Shown: positions 25,059-33,078, counted from the first letter of the stretch. The stretch is 64,000 nt of DNA from Chryseobacterium sp. MEBOG06 (GCF_021869765.1 NZ_CP084580.1:3720001-3784000), one strand, 5' to 3'. Notes: a model not told the origin generated them from the sequence alone. A program made the numbers and translations.

Positions 25059-25922
25059 TTAAAAATTAAAATCTTCCATTTTATGATTGTAGTTTCTACT
25101 ATTTGTAAATGCTACATATTTAATTCCAGAACACAAACTAACATCTCCATCTAAAACCTTTGTATTCATAAATGTAAAATGTTTTACTTTTTTTAAAGAT
25201 TTTAGCCAGTCTAAAGACTCCATATCTCCGCATCTAGTTAAAATAATCTTTTCCAAATTTTTGCAATATGTTAAATCATCATAATTTGTAAGATTACCGC
25301 AAGAACCTAAAATAAAAGATTGTAGATGATCTGATATTCCTCTTAAGCCATCTAATGAAGTTAGCTTACTGCAATAGTGGCCTTCAAAGCTTTTTAAGTT
25401 TTTAATTTCAAGCCCCTCCAAACTTTGAATATTACTTTCTGTTATTTCTAGAATTTCAAGTGATGTAGGTAGTTTAACAAAAGAAAATGATTTAGTCTTA
25501 GGTTTAAACTTCCAAATTACTAACTTTTTCAAATTTTTATTTTCAGATAGGTCTAGTTCTTTATTATACCAGTCTATTGAAAGATCTTCTAATTTTTTGA
25601 ATTTTGAATAATCTATGTTAGGTTTTACTTTTTGATAAATAACTGATAAAGATTTCAGATTTTTAAGTTGATAGATACCACTGTAATCCATATCAAAACA
25701 ACTAATATATATCTCTTCAATAAAATCTAATTCCTCCAGAAAATCTAGGTTTTCTAATTTCTCCAATAATGATTCATCTAACGAAACATATTTCAATTTG
25801 TTTTTCTTTATATATTCAATAGACCTGTTTATCTCTTGAATATTAGCAGTCAAAAAACTGAAAATATCCTCCTTATGAAATCTATTATAAAACTTGAAAC
25901 CATCTTTAATTATTTCAGCCAT
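25059..25922 (-). CDS. Leucine-rich-repeat immunity protein of cassette 4
   Basis: 287 residues starting one base after the toxin stop (25924). At least seven irregular leucine-rich repeats run from about residue 50 to 265, for example LKNLKSLSVIYQKV, LPTSLEILEITESN, LKSFEGHYCSKLTSLDGLRG and CKNLEKIILTRCGDMESL. No signal peptide, so cytosolic. LRR proteins are known immunity types in polymorphic-toxin loci; the solenoid probably wraps its cognate toxin (inference). No similar copy elsewhere in the window. Confidence 0.8.
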   Translation of the reverse strand: MAEIIKDGFKFYNRFHKEDIFSFLTANIQEINRSIEYIKKNKLKYVSLDESLLEKLENLDFLEELDFIEEIYISCFDMDYSGIYQLKNLKSLSVIYQKVKPNIDYSKFKKLEDLSIDWYNKELDLSENKNLKKLVIWKFKPKTKSFSFVKLPTSLEILEITESNIQSLEGLEIKNLKSFEGHYCSKLTSLDGLRGISDHLQSFILGSCGNLTNYDDLTYCKNLEKIILTRCGDMESLDWLKSLKKVKHFTFMNTKVLDGDVSLCSGIKYVAFTNSRNYNHKMEDFNF

Positions 25923-25923
25923 T

Positions 25924-26766
25924 TTAATTATTTGTTAGTGTATTTTGTTCATCTTGCTTTCTGTACTTTGTACCTGGCGAATCTCGCTTATTATAATTTT
26001 TATCACTTTTATATCCTTTCTTATCCCCTTCTGCATCTGTGTCCATTCTTTTTGATTCATCTTTATACCCTTCTCTAGTATTTTTAGACGGAGTCCAATC
26101 AGTCTTCTCTAGAAGATCATCATATTCCTTTGCCTTTTCAGTTCCTGATTTTTCTGCCCTACTTTTATCTCCTTTGCCATGATATTTTTTACCACTTCTA
26201 TGATGATTTGTGTATGATCCAGATTCCTTCTCTTTGTTCTCTTTGTTGTCTTTATTGTCTTTGTTGTCTACCTTCTGACCATTATCCTCACTGTGCAAGA
26301 CACGGTTAGCAACTGTTATCCCAATCGTAGAAATTGCCTTTAGAGCAATAATCGTATTGTTTATATTGCTATTAACAATCTTGGATATGCCATTATAATT
26401 ATTAATGGCATTGGTTTTCGCTTCTTCAGCAACACCTGCACCATATGTAGTTGATCCAGAAGCAGTAGCAGGCGGAGCAACACGAAATATTTTCGTTGAC
26501 ACCCATTCCAACCCTTCCAGCTCTCTACCATCAACAACCCTATTTTCTGAGAAATTGTAATGTGACTGATAAGCATATTTTTCACTAAGCGGATCTATAT
26601 TAAAGAACCTTCCTATTGTTGGATCATAATTTCGCCATTTAAAAGAGCTCCACTTGGTATCCTCCTGTTTTTCCTGTCCCTGGGTGGAATACCTGTAGTT
26701 CTGGGAGATTGAGTTGGCATGAACAATACAATACTGAATAAAAGCCAAGAGGATTAGAAACCCCAC
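25924..26766 (-). CDS. Rhs cassette 4: Rhs-core fragment + linker A + basic nuclease-like toxin
   Basis: The frame is open into the upstream terminator; the GTG at 26766 lies inside that hairpin and is probably not used. Core (STQGQEKQEDTKWSS, DPTIGRFFNIDPLSEKYAYQ), linker A (VSTKIFRVAPPATASGSTTY), an Asp/Lys-rich spacer with repeated DNK units, then the tip: YTNHHRSGKKYHGKGDKSRA, KNTREGYKDESKRMD and NYNKRDSPGTKYRKQ. The YTN...GKKYHGKG...R arrangement resembles a URI/GIY-YIG nuclease, but no named family is certain. The LRR immunity gene follows immediately. Confidence 0.75.
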   Translation of the reverse strand: MGFLILLAFIQYCIVHANSISQNYRYSTQGQEKQEDTKWSSFKWRNYDPTIGRFFNIDPLSEKYAYQSHYNFSENRVVDGRELEGLEWVSTKIFRVAPPATASGSTTYGAGVAEEAKTNAINNYNGISKIVNSNINNTIIALKAISTIGITVANRVLHSEDNGQKVDNKDNKDNKENKEKESGSYTNHHRSGKKYHGKGDKSRAEKSGTEKAKEYDDLLEKTDWTPSKNTREGYKDESKRMDTDAEGDKKGYKSDKNYNKRDSPGTKYRKQDEQNTLTNN

Positions 26767-26771
26767 TTGGC
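26744..26771 (-). terminator. Cassette-boundary hairpin terminator
   Basis: GCCAAG (26744-26749) pairs with CTTGGC (26766-26771) and T-rich sequence follows on the minus strand. It ends the unit of the orphan 268-aa immunity gene. Confidence 0.65.
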
Positions 26772-26838
26772 AATTTAATATTCAAATAAATACTTTATAA
26801 CAGTACCTAACTATTAAAAGTCAATACCCTTCTTATAA

Positions 26839-27645
26839 CTAAAAACCACTACCATCATAAGATAATATCTCTATGACTTCATTATGAGTTTTCTCATATT
26901 CTTCGTTTTCTTCTTTCGTATAATCATCACTGTAAATATAAGGTGCAAATACTTTTTCAAATATCCCTTTCTTAGCGTCATCAATATAAATTAATACTCT
27001 TGCACTATCACTTGTATCGGTAATAATAATAAAATTTTTATGTACTAGAATGTCTTTAAACATCTTTTGAAAGTGTATTTCATCGGGTATGGTTTTTATT
27101 ACAATTCCTTTAGTTAATTCTTTCTTAGTAGAAATTTGATTGATTGTAGCTATTAACTGAAAATAATTTGTAGTAAATTCACAAGTTAAAATAACTTCTA
27201 TATCGATTTCCTTAAAACGTTTCTTTTTGTGTACCCATTCATTTTTACATCCTCCTTTTTTAAACTCATCAATTAAATTCAAGAGTTCTTCAAGCGGAAT
27301 CGGTTTAAATTCTGAAGCTTTTTTAAGCCCTTCTTCTAACACTTCCAAATAATATTTACAATCTTCTGTTCCTTTGATTTTCTCATACCGCTCCTGATTA
27401 AACGGAAGATATGCTTTCAAAACATCGTTTGATTTAATATCAGGTTGTTTTAAGATAGTTTCAGGTAATAATGAAATAGAAATCATATTAAATTCATTGC
27501 CTGTATCAAATTTCACTTTCCTGATTGCTCTTGAAAAATAATTACTTATAAAACGGGTATGAGTTTGAAACTCATATCGAAGCTTGTTATTTTCTTGTAT
27601 ATAGTAATCATAATCTAATCCTATTGATATATATCTTAATGTCAT
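26839..27645 (-). CDS. 268-residue immunity protein, copy 2, without adjacent toxin
   Basis: About 90% identical by eye to 19626-20432, with most changes in the C-terminal third. The upstream neighbours are a DUF2185-like pseudogene and SMI1 genes; no toxin precedes it, so it is an orphan immunity gene. Kept intact, it could protect against siblings that still carry the toxin of cassette 6. A strong terminator lies between it and the upstream SMI1 unit. Confidence 0.72.
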   Translation of the reverse strand: MTLRYISIGLDYDYYIQENNKLRYEFQTHTRFISNYFSRAIRKVKFDTGNEFNMISISLLPETILKQPDIKSNDVLKAYLPFNQERYEKIKGTEDCKYYLEVLEEGLKKASEFKPIPLEELLNLIDEFKKGGCKNEWVHKKKRFKEIDIEVILTCEFTTNYFQLIATINQISTKKELTKGIVIKTIPDEIHFQKMFKDILVHKNFIIITDTSDSARVLIYIDDAKKGIFEKVFAPYIYSDDYTKEENEEYEKTHNEVIEILSYDGSGF

Positions 27646-27674
27646 AGTCTAAGTACTTTTTTACCAGTAAAAAT

Positions 27675-27705
27675 AAGACAGGTAAACATTTAAATTACCT
27701 GTCTT
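27675..27705 (-). terminator. Strong hairpin terminator after the SMI1/DUF2185-like unit
   Basis: AAGACAGGTAA (27675-27685) pairs perfectly with TTACCTGTCTT (27695-27705), followed on the minus strand by TATTTTTA. Confidence 0.8.
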
Positions 27706-27780
27706 TTAAATTTATTTATTGAAATATTTCTATACTAGGCTCTCTATTTAAAGGAAACCAATATTTTTGAAATATAACCT

Positions 27781-28049
27781 CTATTCTTCATACTTTACAA
27801 CTTCCCAGTCATCATGTTTAGTTTATCTATAAGTATGACTTCCAGCATTAATTTCTAATAATTCTTTTAAGGTTGGATTGATCTGTAAAATCTCACCTAC
27901 ACTAATAACCCTAGCATCTTCTTCCGAGATATTTCCTTCATTCCCAAAAAATTGCAATTCTCCATCATTATCCTTAAAAACAGAAACAATTACTGAATTA
28001 TTTTCTAACACAAATCTGGTTGTTATTACTGTGCCCTTAAATTTACCAT
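27781..28049 (-). pseudogene. DUF2185-like gene, doubly broken
   Basis: Aligns to 16402-16671 along its full length but has two lesions: the G run after MVNLR is one base shorter, shifting the frame near the start, and an in-frame TAA follows HTYR, before a still-recognisable DDWEVVKYEE end. Compared with the intact, truncated and divergent copies it shows stepwise decay of this family in the array. Confidence 0.78.
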
Positions 28050-28065
28050 AATTTTTATACTCTAC

Positions 28066-28647
28066 TTAGTATGGAAGTGTTGAAGCATCCTCATCAATTT
28101 CTTTTCCTTTATCATCAAATAATCTATACAAACGTTTTAATTCAGATAATAACATTTCTTCAAAAGAACTCCATTGAACTTTTGAAGTCGCGTCCCATCT
28201 TTCACAACAATGAACGATATTTGTTTCTTTATCTATAAATAAATGTGAACCATCCCAATTATAGCTTCCAATGAAGAAAAAACTTTCCATTGCATTCTCC
28301 GGTCTTTCTGAAAAATTTGGAGTAATGATAGAATATGGCTGACGTGAGCTCACTAAATTACTGCGATTTAACTGTCTTCTTAGTCCATAAAAGCTAAGTG
28401 TGGATGATAAAAAAATAAGTCCATTACTAAAATTCATTAAAAAGTCTTTATATCCTTTAGGTATGGTTGTCTTTAACTGTTCTTCTAAACTACATATTTC
28501 TGACTCATTTAAAGTGGGAAACAACTCATTTAACCATGCTTCAGGCGCTACATGAGGTGCTTTACCAATCAAAATTGCGCCATCGCTTGAACTTCCCAAT
28601 CCTAGATTTTCGAACTTATATATAAGAGCATTTATTTCTTTATACAT
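28066..28647 (-). CDS. SMI1/KNR4 (SUKH) family immunity protein, copy 3
   Basis: 193 residues. The N-terminal two thirds have diverged from copies 1 and 2 (LNELFPTLNESEICSLEEQL, TTIPKGYKDFLMNFSNGLIF), while the last 60 residues (CCERWDATSKVQWSSFEEML onward) are nearly identical. This mosaic pattern suggests gene conversion at the 3' end. It sits between the two DUF2185-like genes. Confidence 0.87.
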   Translation of the reverse strand: MYKEINALIYKFENLGLGSSSDGAILIGKAPHVAPEAWLNELFPTLNESEICSLEEQLKTTIPKGYKDFLMNFSNGLIFLSSTLSFYGLRRQLNRSNLVSSRQPYSIITPNFSERPENAMESFFFIGSYNWDGSHLFIDKETNIVHCCERWDATSKVQWSSFEEMLLSELKRLYRLFDDKGKEIDEDASTLPY

Positions 28648-28688
28648 TTTTTGAATATTGTATATATAATACTTTAATAATTATCATT

Positions 28689-28961
28689 CTATTGAATTTC
28701 CCATGAAGCATTTATATTCACTCTATATGCTTCTCCTCCTAAAGGTAAATCAGCTATCTCCAAAACTGTAGAGTCCAGGGAAATAATTTCTTCAAGAGAA
28801 ACTACCCGAAAATCCTCATCCATTAAGTTAGTCTCATCACCAGAAAATTGCCAACTTTCGTCCTCTTCATAGTGGAATACATACAAAATGGGTGATTTTT
28901 TTTCTAAAACAAATTTTGTAGTTATAACCGCCGTATTTAGGTCTTCTTTAAATGATTTCAT
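28689..28961 (-). CDS. Small DUF2185-like protein, divergent copy
   Basis: 90 residues: NTAVITTKFVLEKKSPILYV, ESWQFSGDETNLMDEDFRVV and LEIADLPLGGEAYRVNINAS. Same family as 16402-16671 but only moderately similar. Follows an SMI1 gene at 29039-29545 and precedes another at 28066-28647. Probable accessory immunity by context; the family name is tentative. Confidence 0.65.
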   Translation of the reverse strand: MKSFKEDLNTAVITTKFVLEKKSPILYVFHYEEDESWQFSGDETNLMDEDFRVVSLEEIISLDSTVLEIADLPLGGEAYRVNINASWEIQ

Positions 28962-29038
28962 TTTAATTATTTAGTTTTTAGTTGGTAAAACTTCACTAAT
29001 AAAAGTGATCGACATATATGAAGCCTTAACGTATTACA

Positions 29039-29545
29039 TTATAATTTTTCTGTACCATCATAATTGTAATTTTGGAGAGTCCAGTCTATCATGACTTCAC
29101 CAATCCACTCTGCAAAATTTGTATTGCAGACCTCCACCTCTTCAATATTTTCATATTCAAAGTCCCATTGCCAAAATACTATTGGGCAAATATTTTCATT
29201 TAATTTTGACAAGTCTAAACAATAATGATTTCCTTGGCCATCTGGTGAAAAAGGGAAGAAAAAAATAGGCATTGGATTTTCTACTTCCCTATGCTCGAAG
29301 TTATAAATTTCATCAAGGGAATTGCCTCTAAAATTTTCTGACAATCCATAAATTTCAGTTCCTGCCAGTGTGATTCCATTGTGTTTCTTCAAAATATATT
29401 TAAAATCTTGAGGAAGTTTTAATCCTATTTTTTGTTCCAAATTCTCCAATCGAGAGTCTAAAATATTATCACCTAAGTACAAAACTTCAGATGAAAATTT
29501 ATATAACTCATTTAGTATTTGGTTACATTTATCAATTATTTTCAT
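29039..29545 (-). CDS. SMI1/KNR4 family immunity protein, distinct type
   Basis: 168 residues with a clear SUKH domain: SRLENLEQKIGLKLPQDFKY, ILKKHNGITLAGTEIYGLSE, then IFFFPFSPDGQGNHYCLDLS and CPIVFWQWDFEYENIEEVEV. It is unlike the three related SMI1 copies in this window and so probably answers a different toxin. Directly upstream lies only a worn Rhs-core fragment (29568-29665), so the toxin it guarded seems to have been deleted. Confidence 0.88.
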   Translation of the reverse strand: MKIIDKCNQILNELYKFSSEVLYLGDNILDSRLENLEQKIGLKLPQDFKYILKKHNGITLAGTEIYGLSENFRGNSLDEIYNFEHREVENPMPIFFFPFSPDGQGNHYCLDLSKLNENICPIVFWQWDFEYENIEEVEVCNTNFAEWIGEVMIDWTLQNYNYDGTEKL

Positions 29546-29567
29546 ATTGTTTATCTTTTAGATCTGT

Positions 29568-29665
29568 CTATTTTAGGGTTCCCAGAAGCATCTTTATAAT
29601 ACGCTAGTCTGACGTTTCCTACCTGATCATTATAGTTGCAAATATTGGTTTTTCCTTCTAAGAAT
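29568..29665 (-). pseudogene. Divergent Rhs-core scrap
   Basis: On the minus strand it encodes YNDQVGNVRLAYYKDASGNP, homologous to the core segment YTDQVGNIRLSFYKGSGGAA of the full Rhs gene but only about 60% identical. It therefore comes from another Rhs lineage than the near-identical fragments around it. No core downstream of it and no toxin survive. Confidence 0.75.
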
Positions 29666-29696
29666 AAAACAGACAACCATTTAGATTGCCTGTTTT
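29666..29696 (-). terminator. Hairpin terminator after the DUF4262 unit
   Basis: AAAACAGACAA (29666-29676) pairs with TTGCCTGTTTT (29686-29696) with one mismatch. It lies between the DUF4262 gene and the Rhs-core scrap. Confidence 0.65.
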
Positions 29697-29833
29697 TTGA
29701 ATTATTTACTAAAGCTTTCCAATTTCAGGTACTATCTAAAGAAAACTAATATACTTGAAACTTGGCCAATCTTAAGGATGGATAATTAAAATTTATCCCT
29801 CCTTGATTAGAAGTAAATTGATTATAATTCACA

Positions 29834-30562
29834 TTATCCCCAATTATTCCACTCTGAATTTCCATTTTCTCTCCGTAATCCTTTTTCAATTGGCAAATAC
29901 ATAGCTGGATTCAAACCATCATCAATTCCTAAGATAGTACCAAATGAAACGGCTCTTTTCATATGCTTAGGAATTTGGGTTCCATCATCAGTAAACATTT
30001 CCCATTCCGATTCTTCCCATCTCATAAGCTCTAAGATTTTTTTTCCAAATAAAGCATCAATATCAGTGAAAACTATTGAATTCTGATCTATTGGATAAAT
30101 CCAATCTTTTACTAACCATTGCCAAACAGGTTGATTTTTTTCATCAAATTTAATTGACATATCGGGTATTTCAAGAGTTTTGTGCTCTGTGTCAGGAATT
30201 ATTTGAAACACCTTAATATCACTACTTCCATAATAATCAAAAATACCATCAAACATGAGATGGCTCCATGACTCATGAATTAATGAAATAGTGAAACTTC
30301 CGAGATTATCTAATTGAATATTAAAATTATTATCGAAAGTATTGATATTTAATTTTTCAACAATAAAATTGATAATTTTCTTTATTTCCTCGTTTTTATA
30401 TATTGCTCCTCCAGCAAATGCAAGTTCAAATTTAAATTTTTGATTAAGCCCAATAGTATAATAATATTTGGGTAATGGAGAATTACCTGTTACAATTGTT
30501 ACATGATAACCAAAATCTTTTATATGAGATTTTATGTTACTTAAAAATTCTGCTTTGTTCAT
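29834..30562 (-). CDS. DUF4262 immunity protein of the HNH toxin
   Basis: 242 residues. The N-terminal half matches DUF4262: IKDFGYHVTIVTGNSPLPKY, YYTIGLNQKFKFELAFAGG, then a long C-terminal extension with WQWLVKDWIYPIDQ and MRWEESEWEMFTDDG. Its ATG overlaps the toxin stop by four bases (30559-30562), which couples immunity to toxin translation. DUF4262 proteins are frequent next to nuclease toxins; binding mode unknown. Confidence 0.82.
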   Translation of the reverse strand: MNKAEFLSNIKSHIKDFGYHVTIVTGNSPLPKYYYTIGLNQKFKFELAFAGGAIYKNEEIKKIINFIVEKLNINTFDNNFNIQLDNLGSFTISLIHESWSHLMFDGIFDYYGSSDIKVFQIIPDTEHKTLEIPDMSIKFDEKNQPVWQWLVKDWIYPIDQNSIVFTDIDALFGKKILELMRWEESEWEMFTDDGTQIPKHMKRAVSFGTILGIDDGLNPAMYLPIEKGLRRENGNSEWNNWG

Positions 30563-31377
30563 GGTTTATGTATTTCTTTATGGCAATCTTTGCATAAAAT
30601 GTTCGTGTTCTCTTTCGTTGTTTCTCCTCCGTCCGCGTGCCTAATTGTATGGTGAGCATTTGAAGTTTCTGGGGTTACTTCTTTATTACACCCTTCACAT
30701 TTATTATCTTTTTCTTCAATTAATTCTGTTTTTTCTTTTTTGGATAGTGTCCTTTTAGCATCTCTATCTTCTTTCGCAACAGTCCCTTTTCCGGTTCCAG
30801 GTTTTTGAATTTTTCCTAGCCCTTCTTTATCACCTGCTTCATTACCCTCAGTTTTTCCAGAATCGGGTTTACTACTCTTTTTATTTTCACCCTCGCTGTG
30901 CAAGACACGGTTAGCAACTGTTATCCCAATCGTAGAAATTGCCTTTAGAGCAATAATCGTAATGTTTATATTGCTATTAACAATCTTGGATATACCATTA
31001 TAATTATTAATGGCATTGGTTTTCGCTTCTTCAGCAACACCTGCACCATATACAGTTGATCCAGCAGCAGCAGCAGGCGGAGCAACACGAAATATTTTTG
31101 TTGACACCCATTCTAACCCTTCTAACTCTCTACCATCAACAACCCTATTTTCTGAGAAATTGTAATGTGACTGATAAGCATATTTTTCACTAAGCGGATC
31201 TATATTAAAGAACCTTCCTATTGTTGGATCATAATTTCGCCATTTAAAAGAGCTCCACTTGGTATCCTCCTGTTTTTCCTGTCCCTGGGTAGAATACCTG
31301 TAGTTTTGGGAGATTGAACCCGCAGGAACGATATTTTCATTAAACTCAAGCCTGAAAGGATAATGTTTTCTAAACCC
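30559..31377 (-). CDS. Rhs cassette 2: Rhs-core fragment + linker A + HNH nuclease toxin
   Basis: Open from 31377, with no start codon before the GTG at 31107. Core fragment (YPFRLEFNENIVPAGSISQN), linker A (VSTKIFRVAPPAAAAGSTVY), charged spacer, then a compact HNH domain: DNKCEGCNKEVTPETSNAHH, IRHADGGETTKENTNILCKD, CHKEIHKP. The two CxxC knuckles and the HH...N...H order are intact, so the domain should cut DNA or RNA. It ends within a few residues of the last His, as HNH toxin tips do. The DUF4262 immunity gene overlaps it. Confidence 0.87.
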   Translation of the reverse strand, partial: GFRKHYPFRLEFNENIVPAGSISQNYRYSTQGQEKQEDTKWSSFKWRNYDPTIGRFFNIDPLSEKYAYQSHYNFSENRVVDGRELEGLEWVSTKIFRVAPPAAAAGSTVYGAGVAEEAKTNAINNYNGISKIVNSNINITIIALKAISTIGITVANRVLHSEGENKKSSKPDSGKTEGNEAGDKEGLGKIQKPGTGKGTVAKEDRDAKRTLSKKEKTELIEEKDNKCEGCNKEVTPETSNAHHTIRHADGGETTKENTNILCKDCHKEIHKP

Positions 31378-31393
31378 TCAATTAAAGAGGTAA

Positions 31394-31425
31394 AATTTAG
31401 GGGATTGAAAACAATCCCCTAAATT
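31394..31425 (-). terminator. Perfect 14-bp hairpin terminator closing the Imm26 unit
   Basis: AATTTAGGGGATTG (31394-31407) with CAATCCCCTAAATT (31412-31425). The Rhs-core fragment of cassette 2 begins about 30 bases further along the minus strand. Confidence 0.75.
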
Positions 31426-31473
31426 ATTCAATAAGGAAAAGTATAGTTTCTTTAAAGATTATCATTCAGTATA

Positions 31474-32001
31474 TTATGACTCTAATATTTCCTCTGCAAT
31501 TTTCACTGATTCTAGGGTTTTCTCATACAAAATTTTATCATAATCCTCAGGAATCCATTCCTGTAAACCAAAATGAGCTTTCAATGCATTTTCATACCGT
31601 ATAGGTGCTATTTCAGATTTATATACTAATTCATCAAATTGAGATTCATCTAAATGCTTTAAAACTTTACTTTTATAGTCAACCAAACGAGCATCATCAC
31701 TTGTACCTAATTTAAAAAATGGTAAAGGTATTGATTGAATATTATCTTTATAATTTCCAATGATCTGCCAATCTTTATAATACAATTTTGCATCAAAGGT
31801 GTATCCTAGAAAAATTATTTTTAAATCATCAATATTGATCTTGTCAAATTCATTTAATTCAGCGATTTTCTCATTAAAAATTACAACAATAAATGCGTCA
31901 GATGTTTTAGGAAAATTGATTATTTGCCCTAATCCAAATTCGCTATTTCCTAAAGGAATTGCAAAAACATCGCCTTCGTTTAATTTAAATCTTTTAGCCA
32001 T
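31474..32001 (-). CDS. Imm26-family immunity protein, copy 2
   Basis: 175 residues from ATG 32001 (MAKRFKLNEGDVFAIPLGNS). Strands typical of Imm26 follow (FGLGQIINF, AFIVVIFNEK, KIIFLGYTFDAKLYYKDW). The start overlaps the last 8 bases of the toxin gene. N and C termini agree with copy 1 at 24241-24780, while the middle 90 residues differ strongly, suggesting adaptation to different toxin variants or conversion at the ends. Confidence 0.83.
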   Translation of the reverse strand: MAKRFKLNEGDVFAIPLGNSEFGLGQIINFPKTSDAFIVVIFNEKIAELNEFDKINIDDLKIIFLGYTFDAKLYYKDWQIIGNYKDNIQSIPLPFFKLGTSDDARLVDYKSKVLKHLDESQFDELVYKSEIAPIRYENALKAHFGLQEWIPEDYDKILYEKTLESVKIAEEILES

Positions 32002-32815
32002 TGTCTGTTGGTTCTTTTGGTTCTTTTGGTTCTTTTGGTTTCTTAATTTGATTTCTTTTGTTCTGTAATCCTCCGTTAGGATTGGATTTATTAGTTGGTC
32101 CTCCTCCTTCATCTATATGTTTTTGCTCCCTTCTGTCAAGATCTTTTCCCGGCTTGCCTCTATCAATTTCTTCAAATTCATAGTCAGCATCCTTATTAGC
32201 TCTTTGATGTTCTTTTTGTCGTTTCTTATATCTTATTGAATCTTTGGCTTGTCCTACATAGTCTTTTTCTTTTCCCGTTTTTTCCTTTCTTTTATAAACA
32301 ATACCTTCTTCTTCAGATTTTGTGTCGCTTCCTTTATTTTCGGCTTTACTGTCTCCCTCGCTCTTCAAAACCCTGTTAGCAACTGTTATCCCAATCGTAG
32401 AAATTGCCTTTAGAGCAATAATCGTATTGTTTATATTGCTATTAACAATCTTGGATATGCCATTATAATTATTAATGGCATTGGTTTTCGCTTCTTCAGC
32501 AACACCTGCACCATATACAGTTGATCCAGCAGCAGCAGCAGTAGGCGGAGCAACACGAAATATTTTCGTTGACACCCATTCCAACCCTTCCAGCTCTCTA
32601 CCATCAACAACCCTATTTTCTGAGAAATTGTAATGTGACTGATAAGCATATTTTTCACTAACCGGATCTATATTAAAGAACCTTCCTATTGTTGGATCAT
32701 AATTTCGCCATTTAAAAGAGCTCCATTTAGTATCCTCCTGTTTTTCCTGTCCCTGGGTGGAATACCTGTAGTTTTGGGAGATTGAGTTGGCAGGAACAAT
32801 ACAATATTGAATAAA
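31994..32815 (-). CDS. Rhs cassette 1: Rhs-core fragment + linker A + GIY-YIG/URI nuclease toxin
   Basis: Follows a GCCAAGTG terminator by a few bases; first start-like codon TTG 32584. Core end, then linker A (IFRVAPPTAAAAGSTVYGAG and a TM-like IIALKAISTIGITVANRV), an acidic spacer, and the tip EGIVYKRKEKTGKEKDYVGQ followed by RYKKRQKEHQ, the DRREQKHIDEGGGP segment and GLQNKRNQI. GIVY...YVGQ...R...H...E matches GIY-YIG/URI nucleases. The C terminus is a (KEP)n tail encoded by a 9-bp repeat that runs up to the Imm26 start. Confidence 0.84.
   Translation of the reverse strand, partial: FIQYCIVPANSISQNYRYSTQGQEKQEDTKWSSFKWRNYDPTIGRFFNIDPVSEKYAYQSHYNFSENRVVDGRELEGLEWVSTKIFRVAPPTAAAAGSTVYGAGVAEEAKTNAINNYNGISKIVNSNINNTIIALKAISTIGITVANRVLKSEGDSKAENKGSDTKSEEEGIVYKRKEKTGKEKDYVGQAKDSIRYKKRQKEHQRANKDADYEFEEIDRGKPGKDLDRREQKHIDEGGGPTNKSNPNGGLQNKRNQIKKPKEPKEPKEPTDNG
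32010..32036. repeat. 9-bp tandem repeat (KEP codons) at a toxin-immunity junction
   Basis: Three units of GGTTCTTTT plus a partial fourth. In the toxin frame they encode Lys-Glu-Pro repeats; slippage by whole units would keep the frame and only change tail length. Confidence 0.7.
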
Positions 32816-32817
32816 AA

Positions 32818-32845
32818 GCCAAGTGGATTAGAAACCTCACCTGGC
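32818..32845 (-). terminator. Cassette-boundary hairpin terminator
   Basis: GCCAAGTG (32818-32825) with CACCTGGC (32838-32845) and T5 downstream on the minus strand. Confidence 0.7.
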
Positions 32846-32874
32846 AATTATAAATTCAAACAGTTACTCTTATT

Positions 32875-32943
32875 TTAGGGTTTCTTGCATCCAAATCCGC
32901 CACCGGTTTCCACAGCTTTATTTTGCTCAATCCATTCTATTGC
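32875..32943 (-). pseudogene. Orphan toxin C-terminal tail, second copy
   Basis: Same 22 codons as 14819-14887 (EWIEQNKAVETGGGFGCK...). Part of the 289-bp repeat. Confidence 0.5.
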
Positions 32944-32958
32944 TCATTTTAGCTATTA

Positions 32959-33072
32959 TTACATCAATATTTCAGTTTTTAAATGAACAAAATCTTTTCC
33001 CTTTACTTTGTCCAGCTCGTTGAATTCATAAACTAGCTCAATTTCACTAATGTACTCAATTACAAATTCCTC
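32959..33072 (-). pseudogene. 3' remnant of the 195-aa immunity gene
   Basis: Encodes the last 37 codons (EEFVIEYISEIELVYEFNEL and on to VHLKTEILM) of the gene at 14903-15490. The 5' part has been replaced by the DUF2314 gene, whose stop lies six bases from the junction. Confidence 0.8.
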
Positions 33073-33078
33073 AATACC

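Larger units (their letters stand above)
32784..33072 (-). repeat. 289-bp direct repeat of 14728-15016
   Basis: Matches at a constant offset of 18,056 bases. Contains a core-fragment edge, the GCCAAGTG terminator, an orphan toxin tail and the last 114 bases of the 195-aa immunity gene. It ends sharply at 33072, six bases before the stop codon of the DUF2314 gene. Confidence 0.8.
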
